From positions 1 to 42,704 of the forward strand of contig CALWYB010000019.1 of assembly GCA_944385665.1 (NCBI GenBank): 42,704 nucleotides of DNA, given 5' to 3'. Made by a program: the position numbers and the translations under genes. Below are positions 1 to 6,929 of this stretch, one piece after another. Source of the stretch: an uncultured Oscillospiraceae bacterium (lineage in GTDB: Bacteria; Bacillota; Clostridia; Oscillospirales; Oscillospiraceae). The notes under the pieces were generated by a model. That model was not told the DNA's origin and made no database searches. It worked only from the letters and a program-made list of their open reading frames with translations. How positions within the stretch are numbered: position 1 is the first letter of the stretch; each line of letters begins with the position of its first letter.

Positions 1-372
1 GACTCCTCCGAAATCGCCTTCAAGACCGCCGCCCAGCTGGCCTACAAGGCCGCCATGCCCGAGGCCAACCCCGTGCTGCTGGAGCCCGTGGGTGAGCTGA
101 AGGTCACCGTGCCCGACAGCTACATGGGCGACGTGATCGGCGATCTGAACAAGCGCCGCGGTCGCGTGATGGGCATGACTCCCGCCCCCGGCGGCGAGCA
201 GATCATTGAGGCTGAGGTGCCCATGGCGGAGATGACCTCTTACGCCATCGACCTGCGGGCGATGACTCAGTCCCGCGGCTCCTTCACCTTCCACTTTGTC
301 CGCTACGAGGACTGCCCCCCTGCCGCCCAGGCCAAGGCCATTGAGGCCGCCAAGGCAATGGCAGAGGAATAA
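1..372 (+). CDS. Elongation factor G family GTPase, C-terminal end (5' truncated)
   Basis: The reading frame is open from base 1 and ends with TAA at 370-372; about 123 residues are visible, and the rest lies before the window. The protein matches EF-G domains IV-V: the segment VTVPDSYMGDVIGDLNKRRG is the hallmark of domain V, followed by the EAEVPMAEM and DLRAMTQSRGSF blocks that contact the ribosome. EF-G drives tRNA-mRNA translocation and ribosome recycling in the cytoplasm. The sequence departs from typical housekeeping fusA (for example GMTPAPGGEQ), so it may be the second EF-G-like paralogue common in Firmicutes; the GTPase domain needed to decide is missing here. A strong terminator follows, so this is the last gene of its transcript. 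Confidence 0.9.
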   Translation, partial: DSSEIAFKTAAQLAYKAAMPEANPVLLEPVGELKVTVPDSYMGDVIGDLNKRRGRVMGMTPAPGGEQIIEAEVPMAEMTSYAIDLRAMTQSRGSFTFHFVRYEDCPPAAQAKAIEAAKAMAEE

Positions 373-384
373 TCTGACCAAACC

Positions 385-421
385 AATACTCCGTTCCCTT
401 CGTGGGAACGGAGTATTTTTT
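385..421 (+). terminator. Intrinsic terminator after EF-G gene
   Basis: A perfect 14-bp stem (385-398 pairing with 404-417) with a 5-base loop is followed by T residues. It lies 13 bp after the EF-G stop codon. Confidence 0.93.
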
Positions 422-451
422 ATCCACATTTTTTGGGCAGGATGTGGATAA
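420..451. promoter_or_regulatory. Inverted pair of perfect DnaA-box 9-mers
   Basis: TTATCCACA reads on the plus strand at 420-428 and on the minus strand at 443-451, 14 bp apart. Both match the DnaA-box consensus exactly. No dnaA, dnaN or other origin gene is visible nearby, so this is not evidently oriC. It could be a DnaA-titrating or regulatory site, or only a hairpin, since the two copies can also pair in RNA. Confidence 0.45.
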
Positions 452-857
452 GTTTTTAATTCTTCTGGGAGAGAGGGCGGGGGTTACTTTGCCCGCGGCG
501 GCAAAGTAACCAAAGCGCCGCCGGGGGGAGCCGCAATCGGACCGGCGGCAGGGCCGCCCGGTCCTCCATGCCGTCTCCCCCCGGACCCCCATTTACGAGA
601 GCGGGCAACTTTGGTTGGTACATAAGTTCCGGCGGGCAAAATTTGAGTGGAGTTTACGCCGCTTTCCGGGCCACTGGGCCCTGCTGCTTCAAAATTTGCT
701 GCTCAGGTAGGTCTATTTAACGCCGCCTGGCGCCTGCCTACTTGTTCGGTGCGGCGGGTGTCGGGCGGGGTACCCCTACAAGGCCATAAAAGACATAAAA
801 AAGTAGGAGCGACGGGAAATGTCGCTCCTACTGGAGATGCTGCGAAACGGGGAAGAG
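452..857. repeat. Intergenic stretch with structured repeat elements, no credible gene
   Basis: I see no ORF with a believable start and ribosome site. Two perfect hairpins stand out: GGTTACTTTGCC (482-493) pairing with GGCAAAGTAACC (500-511), and AGTAGGAGCGAC (802-813) pairing with GTCGCTCCTACT (821-832). Between them the sequence is GC-rich with several runs of C or G. The 802-810 arm shares AGTAGGAGC with the tail of the element at 5984-6040, which suggests a family of dispersed intergenic elements. Confidence 0.5.
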
Positions 858-914
858 GCGAAACGCAGTTTCGCACAAAGTTCTTTTGCCTACTTTTCTT
901 TCAAGAAAAGTAGG
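858..914. repeat. 57-nt two-hairpin intergenic repeat, copy A
   Basis: This 57-base unit recurs with few changes and no gaps at 5984-6040. It has a short hairpin (GCGAAAC...GTTTCGC) followed by a 12-bp perfect stem CCTACTTTTCTT / AAGAAAAGTAGG with a 2-base loop. It directly abuts the stop codon of nrdD (915), so it may serve as its 3' processing or termination hairpin, although no T-run follows on the minus strand. Confidence 0.7.
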
Positions 915-3296
915 TCAGACGGCGGCGCGGTTCTGATCGGCGAACTTCTTGATGGCGCCCACGCCGGTGAGCTTCACCGCCTGTCCCTGCTCCTCATAGA
1001 CCAGGGTGGGAGCCTGCCGCACGCCGTAGCGGGTGGTGAGGTCGGGGCTCTCCTCGGCCACTACCTTCCGGTAGGGGATGCCCGCCTTGTCCAGCAGGCT
1101 GATGGCCTGGCGGCAGTTGGGGCAGGTGCGGGTGGTGAAGAGGAGCAGCTCGTCGCTGTCCGCCTTCTGCGCCACAGTGCTGTTTACCGTGACCTGAGAG
1201 CCGGCGCGGCCGGCACGGCGCAGGTGAGAGTGGTTGATGTCGTACACCTTCCGGTCCTTGAACTCCTGGGTCTTGCCGTCGTTCCAGTTCTTCACCGGGC
1301 GATAGTAACCGGTGATGCGGCTGTATACCTCGGCCTCCTTGCCGCAGATGGGGCAGACGTGCTGCTCGCCGGTGAGGTAGCCGTGGTCGGCGCAGACGGA
1401 GTAGGTGGGGGACATGGTGTAGTAGGGCAGCTTGTAGTTCTCCGCAATCTTCCGCACCAGGTTGGCCGCCGCCTTCCAGTCGGGCAGCTTCTCGCCCAGG
1501 AAGGCGTGGAACACGGTGCCGGAGGTGTAGAGGGTCTGGAGCTCGTCCTGGATGTCCAGGGCGGAGAAGATGTCCTCGGTGTAGCCCACGGGCAGGTGGG
1601 AGGAGTTGGTGTAGTAGGGAGTACCGTTCTCGTTGGCGGTGATGATGTCGGGGAACTCCTCCTTGTCGTGCTTGGCAAAGCGGTAGGTGGTGGACTCGGC
1701 GGGGGTGGCCTCCAGGTTGTAGAGGTCGCCGTACTGCTCCTGATAGTCGCTCAGGCGCTCCCGCATGTGGTTGAGCACGTCCTTGGCAAACTTCTGAGTC
1801 TCGGGGTGGGTGAGGTCGGCCCGCAGCCACTTGGCGTTCAGGCCCACCTCGTTCATGCCGATGAGGCCGATGGTGGAGAAATGGTTATCAAAGCTGCCCA
1901 GATAACGCTTTGTATAGGGATACAGGCCCGCGTCCAGCAGCTTGGTGATGACGGTGCGCTTGGTTTTCAGGCTGCGGGCGGAGATGTCCATCAGGTGGTC
2001 CAGGCGCTTGTAGAAGTCGGCCTCGTCGCTGGCCAGGTAGGCGATGCGGGGCAGGTTGATGGTGACCACGCCCACGGAGCCGGTGGACTCGCCGGAGCCG
2101 AAGAAGCCGCCGGACTTTTTCCGCAGCTCCCGCAGGTCCAGACGGAGGCGGCAGCACATGGAGCGCACGTCGGAGGGCTCCATGTCGGAGTTGATATAGT
2201 TGGAGAAGTAGGGGGTGCCGTACTTGGCGGTCATCTCAAAGAGGAGCTTGTTGTTCTCGGTCTCGCTCCAGTCGAAGTCCCGGGTGATGGAGTAGGTGGG
2301 GATGGGGTACTGGAAGCCCCGGCCATTGGCGTCGCCCTCGATCATGATCTCGATGAAGGCCTTGTTCACTATGTCCATTTCCTTCTTGCAATCCCCGTAG
2401 GTGAAGTCCATCTCCTTGCCGCCTACGATGGCGGGCAGGTTCTCCAAGTCCTTGGGCACGGTCCAGTCCAGGGTGATATTGGAGAAGGGAGCCTGGGTGC
2501 CCCAGCGGCTGGGGGTGTTGACGCCGTAGACGAAGCACTGGATGCACTGCTTGACCTGCTTCTGGTCCAGGTTGTCCACCTTGACGAAGGGGGCAAGGTA
2601 GGTGTCAAAGGAGGAGAAGGCCTGGGCGCCCGCCCACTCGTTCTGCATGATACCCAGGAAGTTGACCATCTGGTTGCAGAGGGTGGACAGGTGCTTGGCG
2701 GGGGCGGAGGTAATTTTTCCGGGGATGCCGCCCAGCCCCTCCTGGATAAGCTGCTTCAGGCTCCAGCCGGCGCAGTAGCCGGTGAGCATACTTAGATCGT
2801 GGAGGTGGATCTCCGCGTTGCGGTGGGCGTTGGCGATCTCCTGGTCATAGATCTCGGAGAGCCAGTAATTGGCGGTGATGGCGCCGGAGTTGGAGAGGAT
2901 CAGGCCGCCCACGGAGTAGGTGACGGTGGAGTTCTCCTTCACACGCCAGTCGTTGATTTGCAGGTAGTTGTCCACCAGCTCCTTGTAGTTGAGCAGGGCG
3001 GAATTGACGTTGCGCACCTTCTCCCGCTGTTTGCGGTAGAGAATGTAGGCCTTGGCCACGTCGGCGTAGCCCGCCTCGGAGAGGACCTTCTCCACGCTGT
3101 CCTGGATGTCCTCCACGGCGATGCGGCCATCCCGCACCTTGGGCTCAAAGTCGGCGGTGACCCGTAGGGCCAGCAGGTCGATGACGCTGGGGTGGAACTG
3201 TTTCTCCAGGGCCTGGAAGGCCTTGGTGATGGCGGCGCTGATTTTTCCGATTTCGAACGCGGCGGCGGTGCCGTCGCGCTTTGTCACTTGGTACAT
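915..3296 (-). CDS. nrdD: Anaerobic (class III) ribonucleoside-triphosphate reductase with C-terminal redoxin domain
   Basis: The 793-residue protein makes dNTPs under anoxic conditions by glycyl-radical chemistry in the cytoplasm. An N-terminal ATP-cone (about 1-95) begins MYQVTKRDG. The catalytic domain contains the long NrdD body, a Cys-rich metal site (CADHG...CPICG) and the glycyl-radical segment around Gly663 (ITGYYRPVKNWNDGK). A glutaredoxin/NrdH-like domain with a CPNC redox motif at 725-728 is fused at the end. That is unusual, because the redoxin is normally a separate protein and formate-using enzymes need none; it points to the redoxin-dependent class III subgroup. I chose ATG at 3296 because AGGGAGAG lies just upstream; a longer frame to 3338 lacks a ribosome site. 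The activase gene nrdG is not in the window. Confidence 0.95.
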   Translation of the reverse strand: MYQVTKRDGTAAAFEIGKISAAITKAFQALEKQFHPSVIDLLALRVTADFEPKVRDGRIAVEDIQDSVEKVLSEAGYADVAKAYILYRKQREKVRNVNSALLNYKELVDNYLQINDWRVKENSTVTYSVGGLILSNSGAITANYWLSEIYDQEIANAHRNAEIHLHDLSMLTGYCAGWSLKQLIQEGLGGIPGKITSAPAKHLSTLCNQMVNFLGIMQNEWAGAQAFSSFDTYLAPFVKVDNLDQKQVKQCIQCFVYGVNTPSRWGTQAPFSNITLDWTVPKDLENLPAIVGGKEMDFTYGDCKKEMDIVNKAFIEIMIEGDANGRGFQYPIPTYSITRDFDWSETENNKLLFEMTAKYGTPYFSNYINSDMEPSDVRSMCCRLRLDLRELRKKSGGFFGSGESTGSVGVVTINLPRIAYLASDEADFYKRLDHLMDISARSLKTKRTVITKLLDAGLYPYTKRYLGSFDNHFSTIGLIGMNEVGLNAKWLRADLTHPETQKFAKDVLNHMRERLSDYQEQYGDLYNLEATPAESTTYRFAKHDKEEFPDIITANENGTPYYTNSSHLPVGYTEDIFSALDIQDELQTLYTSGTVFHAFLGEKLPDWKAAANLVRKIAENYKLPYYTMSPTYSVCADHGYLTGEQHVCPICGKEAEVYSRITGYYRPVKNWNDGKTQEFKDRKVYDINHSHLRRAGRAGSQVTVNSTVAQKADSDELLLFTTRTCPNCRQAISLLDKAGIPYRKVVAEESPDLTTRYGVRQAPTLVYEEQGQAVKLTGVGAIKKFADQNRAAV

Positions 3297-3365
3297 GGCA
3301 CTCTCTCCCTTATTACTCAGACTGGAACGGCCCGGCAAGCGCCGGGCCGTGATTTGCGTGACTTC

Positions 3366-3435
3366 ACTATATCACTTTCCAGGGGGGGAGTCAATATATT
3401 GAATTCGACAAAAAATGCGCCACAATATCTTGTTG
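3366..3435 (-). promoter_or_regulatory. nrdD promoter with tandem NrdR boxes
   Basis: On the minus strand, TTGACT (3389-3394) and TATAGT (3366-3371) are separated by exactly 17 bp. Two 16-bp sites resembling the NrdR box (acaCwAtATaTwGtgt) occupy 3389-3404 (core TCAATATATTGA) and 3420-3435 (core ACAATATCTTGT). Their centres are 31 bp apart, the three-turn spacing typical of NrdR pairs, and the first overlaps the -35. NrdR is the ATP/dATP-sensing repressor of RNR genes. A 10-bp GC hairpin (3327-3350) sits near the 5' end of the transcript. Confidence 0.75.
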
Positions 3436-3481
3436 TCGCCGCAGGCAAAACCCGCCGCCCTTACTGCCCCAGGGGGTTGGG

Positions 3482-4744
3482 TCACTGAGCCTTCTTGTCA
3501 ATCCACTCCGTTTTAAACTTGGAGTAGACGATCTTCTGTTCGCTGTACAATCCGTAGTAGCCCGAGAGCATGTAGGACACGCCGCAGCACAGGGCGTACA
3601 GGGGCAGGCCGGGGGCGCCGAACAGCTCCAGGGAGAGGAGCAGGGCGGTCATGGGGCAGTTGGTGGCCCCGCAGAACACAGCCGCCATGGCCATGGCGCC
3701 GCCGAACCCGTGGGGAATGCCCAGCAGAGGACCCACCGTGGTGCCGAAGGCGGCGCCGGTAAAGAGGACGGGAACGATCTCACCGCCCCGGAAGCCGGCG
3801 CCCAGGGTGAGGGCAGTAAACAGGATTTTCAGCAGAAAGGCCTGAGGAATGGTCTCACCGGCCAGCATGGAGCGCAGGACGGCATCTCCCGCGCCGTTGT
3901 AGTTCTGGTTGCCCACCAGCAGGGTGAGCAGCAGCACCAGGGTGCCCCCCGCTGCCGCCCGGGCCAGGGGGTTGGGCAGCACCTTGGCATAGAGCTTGGG
4001 GGCGGTGTGCATAGCCTTGCAGAAGAGGATGGACACCAGGGCGCACAGCAGACCCAGCGCCGCCGCCTGGAGCATGGAGACCGGGGAGAGGGCCATGGTC
4101 TGCCCGATGGTGTAGATGGGGCTCTCCTGATGCAGGCCCAGCCGCTGGGCCAGCAGGAAGGCCACCGAGGCCGACACGGCGCAGGGCACCAGGGCGGCGT
4201 AGTACATGACGCCCACGCTCACTACCTCCATGGCAAACACGGCGGCGGTGAGGGGAGTGCCGAACAGGGCGGAGAAGGCTCCGGCCATGCCGCACATGAC
4301 CATGACCCGCCGGTCCTTGTCGTCCAGGCCGATGGCCCGGCCCACCCAGGCGGCCAGGGAGCCGCCCAGTTGCAGGGCCGCCCCCTCCCTTCCTGCCGAG
4401 CCGCCCACCAGGTGGGTAAGGATGGTGGACAGGAAGATGAGAGGCGCGGTGCGCAGCTTCAGCGGCTCCGCCTCCCGCACCGCCACCAGCACCAGGTTGG
4501 TGCCCTGGTCCTTCTCCATATTGCACACCCGGTACATGAGTACGATGGCCACGCCCCCTACCGGGAGCAGCCAGATGATCCAGGGATGGGCGCTGCGCAG
4601 GGCGGTAGCCCAATCGATGCCGAAGTGGAAGGCGGCCGCCACCGCCCCTACCAGCAGACCGATGCCGCAGGCATACAGGGCCCATTTCAGAAAGGTGATC
4701 CCCTCCCGCCCGTGGCGGGACAACCGATCCATGTCCACCTTCAA
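3482..4744 (-). CDS. ClC-family anion/proton antiporter, possibly fluoride-type
   Basis: About 420 residues with some ten to twelve hydrophobic segments, the size of bacterial ClC proteins. The signature GGSAGREGAA lies at about 114-123 with the gating Glu; GMAGAFSALFGTPLTAAVFAMEV and GFRGGEIVPVLFTGAAFG are later ClC helices. The canonical GSGIP selectivity motif is replaced by GTNLV (81-85), and GGE.VP replaces GxFxP. Both resemble the CLC-F fluoride/proton branch, so export of fluoride is plausible but unproven; I see no fluoride riboswitch upstream. The likely start is TTG at 4742-4744, because GGAAGGAG lies about 9 bases ahead; ATG at 4732 is four codons inside. No terminator separates it from the nrdD promoter region downstream. 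Confidence 0.85.
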   Translation of the reverse strand: MKVDMDRLSRHGREGITFLKWALYACGIGLLVGAVAAAFHFGIDWATALRSAHPWIIWLLPVGGVAIVLMYRVCNMEKDQGTNLVLVAVREAEPLKLRTAPLIFLSTILTHLVGGSAGREGAALQLGGSLAAWVGRAIGLDDKDRRVMVMCGMAGAFSALFGTPLTAAVFAMEVVSVGVMYYAALVPCAVSASVAFLLAQRLGLHQESPIYTIGQTMALSPVSMLQAAALGLLCALVSILFCKAMHTAPKLYAKVLPNPLARAAAGGTLVLLLTLLVGNQNYNGAGDAVLRSMLAGETIPQAFLLKILFTALTLGAGFRGGEIVPVLFTGAAFGTTVGPLLGIPHGFGGAMAMAAVFCGATNCPMTALLLSLELFGAPGLPLYALCCGVSYMLSGYYGLYSEQKIVYSKFKTEWIDKKAQ

Positions 4745-4810
4745 GGGCTTTCTCTCCTTCCGCGTCCCGCGGGGAAGTTCCTCTCTCCCCGGGGCGATTT
4801 GATACGTTCC

Positions 4811-4839
4811 ATTGTAACATACCGGGAGGAAAATGTCTA
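4811..4839 (-). promoter_or_regulatory. Promoter of the ClC gene
   Basis: On the minus strand TAGACA (4834-4839) and TACAAT (4811-4816) are spaced by 17 bp, about 65 bp upstream of the proposed TTG start. Confidence 0.6.
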
Positions 4840-4911
4840 AAAAACCCGGGATTTCTCCGGTTTCTTCCACAAAGTTTACCGGCTCTTAACCGGATGGGGC
4901 GGTGCTTCCCC

Positions 4912-4940
4912 TTGCGAAGCGGTGGGATTTGTGGTATGCT
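4912..4940 (+). promoter_or_regulatory. Promoter of the CBS/CorC gene
   Basis: TTGCGA (4912-4917) and TATGCT (4935-4940) are spaced by 17 bp, 48 bp before the GTG start at 4988. It is divergent from the ClC promoter. Confidence 0.5.
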
Positions 4941-4987
4941 TGTGCCATTCACAGGAAATTGTTTGGTAGAAATAAGGGGGAATTTTT

Positions 4988-5893
4988 GTGTCCGGGGACC
5001 ATTTATGGCCCATATTGTTTGGGATCAGTTTGGCTGTCAACTTGATTTTGCTGCTCCACCGGCCGGTTCTGGCCTGGCTGCGCCGGGATAAGAATGAGGA
5101 GCTCACCGATGAGATCATGGCCATGGTGGAGGAGGGCGAGGAGTCCGGCGCCATCGAGCAAAATGAAAAGGAGCTCATCGCCAACATCTTTGAGTTCAAT
5201 AACATGACTGCCGAGGACGTGATGCTCCACCGCACCGACATGGTCACCCTGGCGCTGGACGACGACGACGCCACCATTCTGGACACCATCCAGTCCTCCG
5301 GCCTGTCCCGGTTCCCGGTTTATAAGGACGATATCGACGACATCGTGGGCATTCTGTCTACGAGAGATTACCTCATCAATAAAAGTAAGCCGGAGCCTCT
5401 GCCCCTGGAAAAGCTGCTCCGGCCGGCCTATTTTGTCCCCGAGTCGGTGCGGGCCGACGTGCTGTTCCGGGATATGCAGAGCCGGAAGATCCACATGGCC
5501 CTGGTGGTGGACGAGTACGGCGGTACCGGCGGCCTGCTCACCCTGGAGGACCTGCTGGAAGAGCTGGTGGGCAAGATCTACGACGAGTTTGACCCCCAGG
5601 AAGAGCAGGAGATCATCCAGCTCAGCGACAAGCAGTGGAAGGTGTCCGGCTCCGCCGATCTGGAGGAGCTGGCCCAGGCCATGGGCATTGAATTGGACGA
5701 GGAAGAACTGGAGAAGCTGGACTGCGACACCGTGGGCGGCCTGGTCTTTGCCCTGCTGCCCGTCATCCCCGAGGACGGCAGCCGTCCGGTGGTAGAGGCC
5801 ATGGGCCTGCGCATCCGGGTGGAGGAGCTGTGCGAGCGCCGAGTGGAGTGGGCGCTGGTGGAAAAACTGGAGCCGGCAGAGGCCTCCCAATAA
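4988..5893 (+). CDS. HlyC/CorC-family protein: one N-terminal membrane segment, CBS pair, CorC_HlyC domain
   Basis: 301 residues. One hydrophobic segment (about 7-28) is followed by a linker, then two CBS domains (about 70-195, with RTDMV, SRFPVY and YGGTGGLLTLEDLLEELVG typical of the family), and a C-terminal CorC_HlyC transporter-associated domain (about 205-290). Family members such as CorC and TlyC are linked to magnesium/cobalt resistance and membrane ion balance. The multi-helix DUF21/CNNM domain is missing, so this is the short CorC form rather than a complete transporter. The start is GTG at 4988, with AAGGGGG a few bases upstream. It stands alone, and a hairpin without a T-run follows at 5908-5929. 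Confidence 0.88.
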   Translation: MSGDHLWPILFGISLAVNLILLLHRPVLAWLRRDKNEELTDEIMAMVEEGEESGAIEQNEKELIANIFEFNNMTAEDVMLHRTDMVTLALDDDDATILDTIQSSGLSRFPVYKDDIDDIVGILSTRDYLINKSKPEPLPLEKLLRPAYFVPESVRADVLFRDMQSRKIHMALVVDEYGGTGGLLTLEDLLEELVGKIYDEFDPQEEQEIIQLSDKQWKVSGSADLEELAQAMGIELDEEELEKLDCDTVGGLVFALLPVIPEDGSRPVVEAMGLRIRVEELCERRVEWALVEKLEPAEASQ

Positions 5894-5983
5894 GATGATT
5901 TTGCTGCGGGCCGATGGGGACATCGGCCCCTTCGCAGCCTCTTCCTCCGCATGTCAATCCCCAGGCTCTCAGCGTGCCCAGAT

Positions 5984-6040
5984 ACGAAACGAAGTTTCGC
6001 AGAAAGCTTTTTTGCCTACTTTTTTCTCGAAAAAAGTAGG
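5984..6040 (+). repeat. 57-nt two-hairpin intergenic repeat, copy B
   Basis: Same length and order as 858-914: a short CGAAAC/GTTTCG hairpin, then the 12-bp stem CCTACTTTTTTC / GAAAAAAGTAGG with loop TC. Two stem positions differ from copy A on both sides of the stem and keep pairing. It is followed by AGC and seven T (6044-6050), so here it can act as an intrinsic terminator just ahead of the ribosome site of the next gene. Confidence 0.7.
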
Positions 6041-6069
6041 AGCTTTTTTTAAGGAGAAAATAGAAACAT

Positions 6070-6843
6070 ATGATCAAAGCCATTTTCTTTGATGTGGACG
6101 GCACCTTAGTCAGCTTCAAAACCCATACCGTTCCCGATTCCGCCATGCAGGCTCTGCACACCCTGCGGGAGCGAGGTATCAAGCTCTTCCTCTCCACCGG
6201 GCGGCACCAGAAGATGCTGGGCCAGGTGCGGGACCTGTTTCCCTTCGACGGCTACGTCACCCTCAGCGGGCAGTATTGCTTTGCCGGAGACCAGGTGCTG
6301 CGGAAGAACCCCATGCCCCCTCAGGCGGTGGAGGAACTGGTGGCCGCGGCGGGAGACGATGCCTTCTCCTGCATCTTCCTGGAGGGGGAGGAGATCTACC
6401 TCAACTGCGTCAACGACCTGACCCGGGCCTTTATGAAGGACCTGAACCTGTCCCTGCCCCCGGTGCGTCCCGCCTCCTATGCCTTGGGCCGGGAGATCTA
6501 TCAGGCCATCACCTTCCTGGACCGGGACAACGAGCACCTGCTCCTGGACCGGGCGCCCCATCTAAAGACCACCCGCTGGCATCCCCACTTCCTGGACGTC
6601 ATCCCTCCCACCGGCGGCAAGGACAAGGGCATGGACGCCATTCTGGATTTCTTCGGCATCCCGGTGGAGGAGTGCATGGCCTTCGGCGACGGAGAGAACG
6701 ACCTGACCATGCTGGTCCATGCCGGCATCGGCGTGGCTATGGGCACCGCCAGCGATGCGGTGAAGACCCAGGCCGACTGGGCCACCGACTCGGTGGACGA
6801 GGACGGCATTGTCAAAGCCCTGCGGCACTTCCAGGTGCTGTAA
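6070..6843 (+). CDS. Cof-type HAD-superfamily phosphatase
   Basis: 257 residues, the usual size of Cof-like (IIB cap) HAD hydrolases that dephosphorylate sugar phosphates, cofactors or nucleotides in the cytoplasm. Motif I is FFDVDGTLV with catalytic Asp8 and Asp10; motif II is the LFLSTGR segment; motif III/IV is the conserved Lys near KDKGMDAIL and the GDGENDLTML metal-binding loop. The ATG at 6070 follows AAGGAG with ordinary spacing. Copy B of the 57-nt repeat and a T-run lie immediately upstream, so expression may involve readthrough of that hairpin. The substrate cannot be told from sequence. Confidence 0.9.
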   Translation: MIKAIFFDVDGTLVSFKTHTVPDSAMQALHTLRERGIKLFLSTGRHQKMLGQVRDLFPFDGYVTLSGQYCFAGDQVLRKNPMPPQAVEELVAAAGDDAFSCIFLEGEEIYLNCVNDLTRAFMKDLNLSLPPVRPASYALGREIYQAITFLDRDNEHLLLDRAPHLKTTRWHPHFLDVIPPTGGKDKGMDAILDFFGIPVEECMAFGDGENDLTMLVHAGIGVAMGTASDAVKTQADWATDSVDEDGIVKALRHFQVL

Positions 6844-6929
6844 AACAGACAAGATTCACAAATTGTTATGGAATTATCCCTGGGTTCGATGTACAATATA
6901 GTCATCATGTGAACACAGGAGGCACGGTT

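Noticed and set aside
284-913. Short frames in the EF-G / nrdD spacer
   Set aside because: No ribosome sites, odd composition, and they run through hairpin repeats.
819-2795. Long plus-strand frame opposite nrdD (658 codons)
   Set aside because: It is the antisense of a GC-rich conserved gene, and the protein is a Gly/Val/Leu-rich string without domains. The same applies to long frames opposite the M60, SLH, MBOAT and AbgT genes.
3363-3378. Third NrdR-like box (CACTATATCAC)
   Set aside because: Only one half matches, and the bases are better explained as the -10 element of nrdD.
4745-4987. Fluoride (crcB) riboswitch before the ClC gene
   Set aside because: I looked for its conserved blocks in the leader and found none.
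6844-6929. Promoter for the beta-CASP gene (TACAAT at 6891)
   Set aside because: A good -10-like hexamer, but no -35 at 16-18 bp; too weak to list.
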